Assembly (NCBI GenBank): GCA_963839475.1
Contig: CAWIVH010000013.1
Span: forward strand, 620,001 to 684,000
Direction of reading: 5' to 3'
Origin: CAWIVH01 sp963839475
Lineage (GTDB): Bacteria; Acidobacteriota; UBA6911
DNA length: 64,000 nucleotides
Shown one piece after another: positions 36,919-46,121 of this stretch (position 1 is its first letter; every line of letters starts with the position of its first letter). The position numbers and the translations under genes were made by a program. A model generated the notes under the pieces. The model did not search any database and had not been told where the DNA came from. It was given only the letters and a program-made list of their open reading frames with translations.

Positions 36919-39373
36919 CTACTCCAAACGCGGCGCAGCTTTCACGTGCTTGTCGAACCAGGATATCATTTCATACAGTGTGTGCTCGACCGACTCCCGG
37001 GCGGAGTAGCCATGGGATTCGAGGGGCAAGGTCACGTAGCGCACCACTTTGCCGTTCCCTTTGAGGGCGTGGTAATAGCGCTCCGACTGAATCGGGAACG
37101 TGCCCGAATTGTTGTCGGCCTCCCCGTGGATAAGAAGAATCGGGGTGTTGATTTTATGGGCATGACATGAATGGCGACATCTTCATGTAGATGTCGGCTG
37201 CTTCCCAGATGGTCCTTCTCTCTGACTGGAACCCAAACGGCGTCAGGGTTCGGTTGTAAGCGCCGCTCCGCGCTATTCCCGCCCGGAACAAGTCGCAATG
37301 CGACAGCAGGTTGGCTGTCATGAAGGCCCCATAGCTGTGTCCTCCAATGCCGACCCGCTTCGGGTCCGTGATTCCCATCTCGGCAGCTTTCTCAATGGCG
37401 GCTTTGGCAGAGCTGACGATCTGTTCGATATAGGTGTTGTTTACCGTCTCGGCGTCGCCGACTACAGGCATCGAAGCCCCGTCAAGCACGGCGTAGCCCT
37501 GGAGAAGGAAGAAAAGATGTGAGGGTCCCGTAATGGATGTGAACCGCCACGGCGATCCGGACACCTGGCCGGCTGAAGCTGCATCCGTGAATTCCAGGGG
37601 GTAGGCCCAGATGACCGTCGGGAGACGCTCCCCTTCTCGATAGTCAGGGGGCAGGTAGAGCGTAAAGGAAAGCTGAACCCCGTCGGCCCGTTTGTAGGTG
37701 ACGAGCTGTTTGCGGATTTTGCGCAGCTGAGGACTCGGATCCTTGAATTGCGTCAGCGCCTTTTTGTCTCCGGAATCCCGAATGCGCAGAAAAACGTTGG
37801 AGGGTTCATCCGGGGTTTCATACCGCGTCAGAAACCTGGAGGCGTCGTCGGCCAGAAGCTCCATCACCTCTTCGTAGCTTCCCTCAGTGCAGCGAAACAA
37901 ACGCTTGGACTGAAGCGTTTGCAGGTTGAATTCATCCAGGAATGGCAGCGATCCTTTGGGAGATGCGCCTTGCCCTCGAAGGTAAAGCGTATCTCCGTTT
38001 TGCAGCAGAACCCTCTGGCCGTTGATCAGAGTGCGGGTCACGAATGAACCGGGATCATTGTAGCGATCCTGCGAATTGCGATCCCAGATCTTCCGCGGGG
38101 CTTCGCCCGGCCTGTCGGCCTGGATCTGCCACATCCGGGCTCGCCGCGTCGGCCGGTCGAATTCGTTGAGAAGTCCTATTCCGTTTTTTTCGCCCCAGGA
38201 AATCCCGCCAAAGCGGAATTCGGTCTTTGCGATTTCAGCCGGAGATTCCTTGAAAGGAGCCCGCAACATGACCACCCGGTCGCGATATGGCACCTTGGTT
38301 CGCGGATTGCCGCCGTCGAGAGCTTCTGCCCATGTCAGCGTCGCAGGTTCGCTTGCCCTCCAGCGGACGGATCTCGGACCGGTGCTGACTCCGTCCGTTG
38401 GAACCTGCTCCTGAAGTGGGATGCTCGCAACTTTGTAGACCAGGGCGCCGGAGCGATTCCACACTTCGATTTCATTCGGGAATGCGTCGGCCGTGACGAG
38501 ATAGGAATACGGTTTAGTGATGCGGGAGACAAGGATCAGCCTGCCGTCAGGAGATGGGTCGACCATCGGGAAGATCGCCGGCTTTCCTACCAGGTTGATC
38601 TTATCCGAGGAAAGATCTATGACTGCCAGTTGGGCCGTGCAATAAAAATCGAAAAGGGCTTCGTCATGAGCATTTTTCAGCAGATCCTCGAAGGTCCACA
38701 CGGGGGCTTTCCCGCCCAGATTTTCCTGAATGGTCGGGCCAGTCGGAACCGCGCCTGCGGTCGGGGGCTTGCCGCGTCCCGCGGGGATCAACTGGACGAG
38801 AAGGCTCTGATTGTCCGGCATCCACTGGATTGCCTGTCCGAATGCCGAGTTGAGCATCAAACCAGGAACCTTTCTGAGGCTTGCCGTGGCCACGTCGAGA
38901 ATCCAGAGCTCGATTCCGCCGGGCGTGACGTTGGAAAGGGCAAGGCGCTTTCCATCGGCGCTCCAGCTGCTCTCTCCCATCCCGCCTCGCCCGAATGGCA
39001 GGAGCAATTTGGAATGGGGTGGCAACGCCACTTTGCGATTCGATCCGTCGGAGATGCCCAAAATAGTAAGCCCGGTCAGCGGTCGCGCTCCATGCGGCCC
39101 ATTGGTGTTGGGATTGATGCGTTCCCCGGCAAGCCTCAACATAGGTTCCGCCAGGTCCGCGATGGTAGGAACCCTGTCGATATCCGCCAAAAGCATGGTA
39201 TCGCGCGCCGGGCTGAGCAGAACAGCTGGTGCCTGCCTGGCATTGAGCACATCCAGAATGGCTTGAGGGGGTTTCTGGTAGGCTGAATCTGCTGCCGATC
39301 CGGGAGTAAGGCAGTCTATCAGCGACATCAACAAAGCGAAAAACGCTAGAATGACCGGGCTTCTGTATCTCAT
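36919..39373 (-). pseudogene. Exported S9 prolyl-oligopeptidase-family peptidase, one-base frameshift
   Basis: A signal peptide (~1-28) is followed by a beta-propeller region and an alpha/beta-hydrolase domain. The nucleophile Ser lies in GIGGHSYGAFMTANLL. At about 37165 the frame breaks and stops (FMSCP). Deleting one base restores FMHAHKINTPILLIHGEADNN and continues through the catalytic Asp (GEADNN) and His (ESHGYSARES) to a stop at 36919, giving ~817 residues. So the catalytic Asp and His lie after the break. As it stands the product would be inactive. A sequencing error is as likely as a real mutation. It is convergent with thrC. Confidence 0.85.
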
Positions 39374-39398
39374 TTTCTTTTCCTGGCTTTATGCGGTC

Positions 39399-39902
39399 CT
39401 ACTTGCTGCCCCTCGAAACCATTAAGTCGAGATCTTCCTTCAGGCTCTGCAGGTCTTCCTCGTGCTCCACTTCCTGCTCGAGGATGGTCAGAGCAAGATT
39501 GTAGGTCACCATATCTTTATCCTTGGTGATGTCCATGAGATTCTTATATGCGGAGATGGCGCACTGCTCGCCGGCAATGTTTTCTTCGAGAAGCACCGCT
39601 ACATAAGGATCATCGGGCGCGTCGTATGCGCAAGGGCTTAAATCGAACCATTGGCGTGGATCGGTGACCGGAGTGCCGCCAAGCTGAATGATGCGCCCGG
39701 CGAGCAGGACAGCGTGGTTGAGCTCCTCCGTGGCATGGAGAGTAAGTTCAGCCGCGACGGCGTCCTTCATAGGGCCTTTGATCAGCTTGGCTCCCAGCCA
39801 ATACTGGTAGTAGGCGAGCCATTCGCTCGCATAGGCTCGGTTGAGCAAGTCCAGCAACTCATCCACATCCATTCCGATAATTTGGCGTCCCCTTGTTCCC
39901 AT
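39399..39902 (-). CDS. Ferritin-like/bacterioferritin-type diiron protein
   Basis: The 167-residue helical protein has the four-helix-bundle diiron pattern: ASEWLAYYQYWLG (Glu), ELTLHATEELNHAVLL (Glu and His), ALLEENIAGEQ-like segment (Glu-Glu) and ILEQEVEHEEDLQSL (Glu and His). Its likely role is iron storage, peroxide detoxification or both. The ATG at 39902 has GGAGGA at good spacing. It lies between the S9 gene and the FKBP gene, 4.3 kb from an encapsulated ferritin, but carries no encapsulin targeting tail. Confidence 0.85.
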   Translation of the reverse strand: MGTRGRQIIGMDVDELLDLLNRAYASEWLAYYQYWLGAKLIKGPMKDAVAAELTLHATEELNHAVLLAGRIIQLGGTPVTDPRQWFDLSPCAYDAPDDPYVAVLLEENIAGEQCAISAYKNLMDITKDKDMVTYNLALTILEQEVEHEEDLQSLKEDLDLMVSRGSK

Positions 39903-40086
39903 GGTTTCCTCCTTGTGTGTAACAACCGACACTTCTTGCTTTTTGAAAAGATTTCTCCAGATTTTGCAGCCCGCACGACAATGTGTCCTCGACCCTGAGT
40001 AGGACGATGCTGCGGAGCGAGCGGCTGCAGGTCCTTACACTCCGCAGCATCCGGATCTGGTTGTGGCCAAACCTGGCGCCACGTAT

Positions 40087-40896
<810 letters not shown>

Positions 40897-40978
40897 TTTG
40901 TTTCCTTTCAGTTCATAGGGCCGGGGACTCTCTACGTCTTTGGAGAAACCGGAGCCCATGGTTGCTGGACAGATAGAA

Positions 40979-41899
40979 TTAACGGTATTTGATAACCACC
41001 AGGCTGACATCGTCATTCTGTTGCGCTTGATTTCGGTGCTCCTCCAGAATGGATTCGCAGATTCCTTCGGCACCCAGGTTGACCGATTTCGAAATCGCCC
41101 GCTCCAACATTTCTTGTGTAAAGCCGCATAAAGGATCGAGCAAACCGTCGGTGTACAGCAGGAGCACATCCCCCTGTCCCATGAGATTGAGGTCATTCGC
41201 TGTATATCGCTTTTTGTACCCCAGGACTCTCTGGTATTGCCGGGCATCAATCTGGTCTTCGCTCAACTGGAGGCCGATAGGTGGGTAACTTACCAACCGG
41301 TCGGAGCTTATCTCCACAAAACGGTCAAATTCGCGTGAAAAAACCAGCGGAGGAGGATGGCCTGCGCACACAAATCGGAATCTGCCCGTCGAGGAGATTT
41401 CGCCGTAGATAAGGGTGATAAAACTCCCGGCATCGGGTCCCGCGGCGAGGTTGCGCAGGGTTGCCGATTTGCAGAACCGAGTATTTATCTGTTCAAAAAG
41501 CCGAAGGGTAAGTTCGCCATTCAAATCCATCTCGTAAAGGGCGGCCGTCTGAAACGCCTGCTGCAGCATCAATGCCCGCGCGGCATCCGTAAATCTGTGC
41601 CCGGCGACATCCGCGACCAGAACTCCCCCTTTGCGCTTCAGCCGTTGAAGTGCCTGGGCAATGTTGCCCTGGGCCAGCGTAAGAGCGCGCCGGATCCGGG
41701 CGTCGATGTCATAGCGCTCCTGAAAATTGACATAGCTGATCAGATCTCCACCCACGATGCCGTTAAGGGGAATGGTCTTGCCGAATATGTCGATCCCGGG
41801 AAGGTGAGGTATGGCGCCGGCGGCTGGCATCAGGCGCTGCGCCAGGTACTGCGCCCCGACGCGCAATTCCTCGTCAATATTGTTATTGATTTGCTCCAT
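40979..41899 (-). CDS. PP2C-type phosphatase (SpoIIE/RsbU family)
   Basis: A Mn-dependent serine phosphatase domain of 306 residues. The metal-binding acidic motifs are GGDLISYVNF, GVLVADVAGHRFTDAA, LLLYTDGLLD and NDDVSLVVIKY. Such proteins dephosphorylate anti-sigma-factor antagonists or other response partners. No sensory domain precedes the phosphatase, only a short N-terminal helix. It lies 83 bases upstream of the FKBP gene on the same strand. A partner anti-sigma or STAS gene is not beside it. Confidence 0.9.
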   Translation of the reverse strand: MEQINNNIDEELRVGAQYLAQRLMPAAGAIPHLPGIDIFGKTIPLNGIVGGDLISYVNFQERYDIDARIRRALTLAQGNIAQALQRLKRKGGVLVADVAGHRFTDAARALMLQQAFQTAALYEMDLNGELTLRLFEQINTRFCKSATLRNLAAGPDAGSFITLIYGEISSTGRFRFVCAGHPPPLVFSREFDRFVEISSDRLVSYPPIGLQLSEDQIDARQYQRVLGYKKRYTANDLNLMGQGDVLLLYTDGLLDPLCGFTQEMLERAISKSVNLGAEGICESILEEHRNQAQQNDDVSLVVIKYR

Positions 41900-42230
41900 C
41901 TAATATCCCCGTTTTTTTCCTATCCAATACCACGTCGATCATATCATCACCACCGCTATGAAGGTAGCTGGACGCTTCACATTGGGCGCCGTTTCATGTC
42001 GGTTAAGCATCCGGTGATATCGCGGCTATCCAGGTTTTGGAATGGGACTGCGATTTTGTGCAATGCGGCGGGCAGCTAGGGGTGGGCAAGCACTGAAGCG
42101 TGACCGTAGATTCCTCAGCAATAAACCGGCAAACTATACAGCCCGGAGTACATGGTGGTGGTGAAGTCCGCCGGCTTGACGAGCGCTGGCGGTGAACAAC
42201 AGGCGATGTTGTCAGGCATTCGTCAATCGG
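41900..42230. other. Intergenic stretch
   Basis: About 330 bases with no convincing coding frame. It separates the phosphatase gene from the alpha/beta hydrolase gene (both minus strand). It should hold the phosphatase promoter. No repeat, RNA or known regulatory motif recognised. Confidence 0.4.
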
Positions 42231-43055
42231 TCAAGTCCTAAGGAATGCAAGCAGGTCAGCATTGAGCTGATCTTTGTGAGTGTATGGGAGGCCGTGGGGC
42301 GCCCCTGCATAGATCCTCAGAGTCGCGTTCTTGACCAGCTTCGACGAGCGGAGAGCGGAGGCGCCAATCGGAACGATCTGGTCGTCGTCGCCGTGAACGA
42401 TGAGAGTCGGCAGGTCGAACATTTTAAGGTCCTCGGTGAAATCCGTTTCGGAGAACGCTTTGATGCAGTCGAAAGTATTTTTGGCGCCGGCTTGCATCCC
42501 CTGGAGCCAGAACGAGTCGATCATGCCCTGTGAGACCCTGGCGCCAGGCCGGTTGGCCCCGAAGAACGGTCCGCTGGCGAGATCCTTGTAGAACTGTGAA
42601 CGGTCGTTGATGGAGCTGAGGCGGATCGCCTCGAACTTCTCAATCGGCAATCCGCCGGGATTGGCCGCCGTTTTCAGCATCAGCGGCGGGACGGCGGAGA
42701 TTAGCGCAGCTTTGGCCAGACGTTTTGAGCCGTGCCGGCTGATGTAGCGGGCAACTTCACCACCACCCGCGGAGAAACCGATGAGGACGGCCTCCTTCAG
42801 ATCAAGCGATTCAATCAGTTCCGAAAGGTCGTCGGCGTAAGTGTCCATGTGGTTGCCATTCCAGGGCTGGCTCGACCGCCCATGACCGCGACGGTCGTGG
42901 GCAATGCAGCGATAGCCTTTGGAGGCAATGTATACCATCTGAGCCTCCCAGCTATCCGCATTGAGGGGCCAGCCATGACTGAACACCACAGGCCGTCCGG
43001 TGCCCCAGTCTTTATAATAAAGCTGCACATCGTCTTTTGTTGTTATCGTGCTCAT
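42231..43055 (-). CDS. Alpha/beta hydrolase (non-haem chloroperoxidase/esterase-like)
   Basis: Cytoplasmic alpha/beta-hydrolase of 274 residues. The catalytic triad is recognisable: nucleophile Ser95 in GFSAGGGEVARY, Asp224 in VHGDDDQIVPI and His254 in GAPHGLPYTH. The oxyanion region is FSHGWPLNADSWE, and HDRRGHGRSSQP is typical of the non-haem haloperoxidase/arylesterase group. The haloperoxidase label in this family usually reflects side activity, and the natural substrate is unknown. GGAGGTAAG precedes the ATG. Confidence 0.93.
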   Translation of the reverse strand: MSTITTKDDVQLYYKDWGTGRPVVFSHGWPLNADSWEAQMVYIASKGYRCIAHDRRGHGRSSQPWNGNHMDTYADDLSELIESLDLKEAVLIGFSAGGGEVARYISRHGSKRLAKAALISAVPPLMLKTAANPGGLPIEKFEAIRLSSINDRSQFYKDLASGPFFGANRPGARVSQGMIDSFWLQGMQAGAKNTFDCIKAFSETDFTEDLKMFDLPTLIVHGDDDQIVPIGASALRSSKLVKNATLRIYAGAPHGLPYTHKDQLNADLLAFLRT

Positions 43056-43377
43056 TCTTACCTCCAGAAGGATCGGACTTTGCGCCTTGGTGTCATGCGA
43101 GGATCACGGATTGAGTTTTTCATCGAATGCGCTCCTTCGTCCCCGCGCCCAGGAGGCCTGGTGACTTCGTCGTGCGAGAATTTATTTATGACTAAAAGTG
43201 AACATGTCGCCAGAGTCTGGCTTCATAAATACCCCGAAACGAGCTGGCGTGAGCCGCGCTCATGTTTGACCCGGCACTCGATGTATGCGTCATGACGGAA
43301 GGAGGCAGTAAGGGAGTGGGTGGGGGGGACTGAACCCGTCGTGACAAGCGTTCCGGTCAAAAACTTTCGACGATGAT
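43056..43377. other. Intergenic stretch with an inverted repeat
   Basis: About 320 bases without a supported coding frame between two minus-strand genes. It contains a perfect 9-bp inverted repeat, TATTTATGA (43183-43191) and TCATAAATA (43223-43231), separated by 31 bases. It could be an operator or a stem. Confidence 0.4.
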
Positions 43378-43959
43378 TCATTCCTGCCTCCTGACCCCCA
43401 TAAGCTGTGCCGGGTAGATGCCGAAGTTTTCGATCTCGATCACGTTCTTTTTGTTAAATCGAATCTTCGCCGCTGGGAAAAGTGTTCCGCCCATTCCCTT
43501 GGTCTCGTCCAGGAACAATTCGATGTACGTGAAAGGATAATCCTGGGATCGGGTGCCGTATCGAAGCTCGAAAAAACTGAGCCAGCGTTCAAAGACGATA
43601 GTGTAGGTGCGGCCGGTCGGGTTCTGATGGACACGCACGGTGTTGATGTCATGGCTGAGTTGACCGTCGATTGCGAACATGCCCTTCTTTTCCTTGGAGA
43701 TGTTCTTAAGCAGGGCATCCTCACCCTGCGACTTTAAAATGCGCTCGAATTTCTGCGCGTCCTCATCCGAAGTGTATCCTTCGATCGTGAGAGTAAATCC
43801 TCGCGAGACCATATTTCCTCCAGGTCCCATTCCCATGACAGTGCCTGTAAACACTTCCTTGGACGACCGGGCTTGAGCGATGCAGATCCGTGAAAAAACG
43901 CTGAACAGCCCTAGGCCACAGGACATCAGCATCAACGCAACGGATAGTCGTGTTATCAT
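43378..43959 (-). CDS. Exported protein of unknown function
   Basis: Not recognised. A signal peptide or N-terminal anchor is visible (~residues 1-29, ending CIAQA). The mature part (~160 residues) has GTVMGMGPGGNMVSRGFTLTIEGYTSDEDAQKFERILKSQGEDALL and a later RYGTRSQDYPFTYIELFLDE. Its pattern of alternating hydrophobic residues suggests beta structure. I know similar uncharacterised exported proteins by style only. It stands alone on the minus strand, 70 bases downstream of the encapsulin remnant. Confidence 0.75.
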   Translation of the reverse strand: MITRLSVALMLMSCGLGLFSVFSRICIAQARSSKEVFTGTVMGMGPGGNMVSRGFTLTIEGYTSDEDAQKFERILKSQGEDALLKNISKEKKGMFAIDGQLSHDINTVRVHQNPTGRTYTIVFERWLSFFELRYGTRSQDYPFTYIELFLDETKGMGGTLFPAAKIRFNKKNVIEIENFGIYPAQLMGVRRQE

Positions 43960-44030
43960 CTTGCCTCCAATCGCCGAAATCGGCTTTGGTTCCTCTACCT
44001 ATCGATTCGATGCCCGATGCAAAATCCCAC

Positions 44031-44226
44031 CTATTTCTTGTGGCGTTTTGGTTTGAGGTACACGGCTGCTGTGCGCTCCAGGACCCGGAAGGTGAACGAT
44101 TCGGTCAGGTAAAGGTAGACCTTGTCCTTATCATGACCCTGGTATCCGATGGACAAATCCTGTCCCACGCTGAGCTGAAAGTCGCCGCCGCGATGTGAGA
44201 GCAACACCGCGCTTCAGTAGATCCAT
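44031..44226 (-). pseudogene. Encapsulin shell protein remnant (large internal deletion)
   Basis: The ATG at 44226, three bases after the encapsulated-ferritin stop, starts MDLLKR, a classic encapsulin N-terminus. Within a few codons the sequence passes, in another frame, to the encapsulin C-terminus: SAVLLSHRGGDFQLSVGQDLSIGY, then VYLYLTESFTFRVLE, ending at a TAG at 44031. Only ~60 of the usual ~265 residues remain, and the two parts are out of frame. Encapsulin assembles a protein nanocompartment that houses the ferritin cargo. As written, no shell can form. Either the gene was deleted internally (perhaps through CGCGGTG-like microhomology), or the assembly collapsed here. Confidence 0.8.
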
Positions 44227-44229
44227 GAC

Positions 44230-44592
44230 TCACTTTCCTTTCATACTGCCGATGCCTAGTGTCTCGGTGGCCACGGGGGTAAGCCCGTGGGTCTCTGCGC
44301 CCTTTTCAATTCCGGTGATCGGCTGCTCGGTGAACAAGTATTTACTCATCATGTCATTGAAGTGGCCGCTGTGACGGCGGATCCACTCCATAAGCATCGC
44401 GGCGTGCTCGATCTCCTCGTCCTTGTTATGCAACAGCACGTCCTTCAACTGCGGATCGGAACACGCGTCAGCGCGTTGCTGATACCAGTCGATCGCCTCC
44501 ATTTCCTCCATCAGGCTGACGATCGCACGGTGCATGTTGCGCGTGTCCTCGGTCAGGAGATCGAGCGATTCGTGATAGGTGTTGCTGGCCAT
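44230..44592 (-). CDS. Encapsulated ferritin-like protein (EncFtn) with cargo-loading tail
   Basis: Diiron ferroxidase that in other bacteria is packaged inside encapsulin to store iron. The 120-residue protein has the EncFtn features HRAIVSLMEEMEAIDWYQQRADACSD and HNKDEEIEHAAMLMEWIRR (Glu and His ligands), then a conserved YLFTEQPITGIE. The C-terminal LGIGSMKGK resembles encapsulin targeting peptides (LGIGSL-type). I chose the ATG at 44592, with GAGGGAAAA upstream. The shell gene that should follow is only a remnant. Its expected role is iron storage and oxidative protection. Confidence 0.9.
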   Translation of the reverse strand: MASNTYHESLDLLTEDTRNMHRAIVSLMEEMEAIDWYQQRADACSDPQLKDVLLHNKDEEIEHAAMLMEWIRRHSGHFNDMMSKYLFTEQPITGIEKGAETHGLTPVATETLGIGSMKGK

Positions 44593-44626
44593 GTGGTTTT
44601 CCCTCTGAGCCCATTTATAGACTTGC

Positions 44627-44650
44627 CGATGCACGGGCACTGGTGCATCG
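44627..44650. repeat. Perfect 8-bp inverted repeat upstream of the EncFtn gene
   Basis: CGATGCAC (44627-44634) and GTGCATCG (44643-44650) are exact reverse complements with an 8-base spacer. They lie 35 bases upstream of the EncFtn start on the minus strand, a plausible operator position. A second dyad, ACGAAC/GTTCGT, sits at 44720-44736. Confidence 0.45.
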
Positions 44651-44990
44651 AAGCTATGATTCTGTCCCGGTCAAATCCCATGCATCGCGCTGTTTTTCCC
44701 AAGGCCTCTGTTCACTTCAACGAACGTGTTGTTCGTCTCCCGCCGCACGCCAAACCCCGCGGATAGCCCGAAAACATCATCTATACCTTGGGGACGTGGC
44801 GGCGTCCGTTCAAGACCGCTCACGCGTATGGTCAAGATTGCTCATCACAGTCTAGTGATGGAAACTAAACTATGGATTAGTCGAAGGTGACGAAGGCTTC
44901 AATTTCTGCAAGCGAAGGGGATAATTGATGAGTCGCCGTGCTCCCTTAACTCTGGCGGGGCCGGGCAATCCTGCCCCCCGGCGTCAGCTG
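44651..44990. other. Intergenic stretch between EncFtn and zwf remnant
   Basis: Apart from the 44720-44736 dyad, I see no supported coding frame on either strand. It should contain the EncFtn promoter. Confidence 0.4.
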
Positions 44991-45226
44991 TACCAATCCA
45001 CGCGCCGGACCCTTACGAAACGTTGCTTTGGGAGGTGATGAACATGGATCCCCACCTTGTTCATGTGCTCCGATCAGATAGAGCCGGCGTGGCAGCTCCC
45101 GGTGCTGGGGTACGTGCGGAATCAAGCCCAGGCGATTTCCCCATCCACGCTGCCGGCAGCTGGGGGCCAAAGGTGGCAGAGCAACTGCTTGCGCGCGATG
45201 GGCGCGCCTGGAGGACAATCACTTGA
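44991..45226 (+). pseudogene. Glucose-6-phosphate dehydrogenase C-terminal remnant
   Basis: Successive pieces in two frames match the end of G6PDH: PDPYETLLWEVMNMDP, then (after an apparent extra C near 45052) TLFMCSDQIEPAWQLPVL, then (back in the first frame) GDFPIHAAGSWGPKVAEQLLARDGRAWR. The order is that of the G6PDH C-terminus, where PEAYERLLLD, a TLF..D.VEAAW block and AAGSWGP.EA..LLARDGR.W occur. Nothing like the NADP-binding or catalytic domains precedes it. The stop overlaps the start of the following HAD gene. The limits are approximate at the 5' end. Confidence 0.7.
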
Positions 45227-45969
45227 GCGATTCGCGCCTTAAGCGAAAAAAATTGGGAACATCCGAAAGTCCTGTTTCCGGAAAAATCGTCTTCCTGTTC
45301 GATGTGGACAACACATTGCTGGATAATGATCGCATTACGGCAGACCTCAAGTGTCATTTGGAAAAGGAAGTCGGCCAGGAAAGATCGCAATGTTATTGGA
45401 GCATCTTCGAGCGATTAAGGAGTGAGCTCGGTTACGCCGATTATCTCGGCGCGCTGCAACGATATCGCAGTGAAAACCCGCACGATCCGCGCCTCCTCAC
45501 CGTTTCGCGTTTTCTGATCGACTACCCGTTTGCCAATCGCCTGTTCCCGAACTCGCTCGATGTCATCGAGCACCTGAAGCAATGGGGCCCGACAGTCATT
45601 CTGACAGATGGGGATGCGGTTTTTCAGCCGCGCAAGGTCGAGCGATCCGGATTGTCCGAGGCGGTGAATGGCAATGTGCTGATCTACGTGCACAAGGAAC
45701 AGGAACTTGACGACGTTGCGCAACGCTTTCCGGCGGACTATTACGTGGTGGTAGATGACAAGCTGCGCATTCTCGCCGCGATCAAGATAAAGTGGGGCTG
45801 GCGCGTGACGACCGTCTTCGTTCGGCAGGGACACTATGCGCTGGATCCTAGAATCCAGACCGCCTTCCCGGTCGCGGACCTGAGCATCGAGCGCATCGGC
45901 GCTTTGATGCACTACAACCCACAAACCATCGTTCCACTTGCTGCCCAGGCTTCCCGCGGAAGCGTTTGA
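45223..45969 (+). CDS. HAD-superfamily hydrolase
   Basis: Cytoplasmic hydrolase of 248 residues. Motif I is VFLFDVDNTLLDND (Asp nucleophile and Asp acid/base), motif II is VILTDGDAVFQPRK, and the acidic motif IV is YYVVVDDKLRILAA. A helical cap lies between motifs I and II (residues ~40-100). The TTG start has GGAGG seven bases upstream, which decides the start. The start overlaps the stop of the zwf remnant, hinting that the two were an operon. The substrate is unknown. Confidence 0.85.
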   Translation: MSDSRLKRKKLGTSESPVSGKIVFLFDVDNTLLDNDRITADLKCHLEKEVGQERSQCYWSIFERLRSELGYADYLGALQRYRSENPHDPRLLTVSRFLIDYPFANRLFPNSLDVIEHLKQWGPTVILTDGDAVFQPRKVERSGLSEAVNGNVLIYVHKEQELDDVAQRFPADYYVVVDDKLRILAAIKIKWGWRVTTVFVRQGHYALDPRIQTAFPVADLSIERIGALMHYNPQTIVPLAAQASRGSV

Positions 45970-46121
45970 CAAACTGAAATGAACCCAATTCATCGTTGGG
46001 ATAAGCTCTGGCATTGCCGATTTCGGATGGCTGCGGATCTCGGGAACGCCGGCATGTCGGCCTGGCTTTTCGTCCACATTCTGTTTCTGATTGGCTTTCG
46101 AAACCGTTTTATGATCCTGAT

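Noticed and set aside
41357..42079. A 240-residue plus-strand frame
   Set aside because: It is antisense to the SpoIIE-type phosphatase gene, and its residues show no family features.
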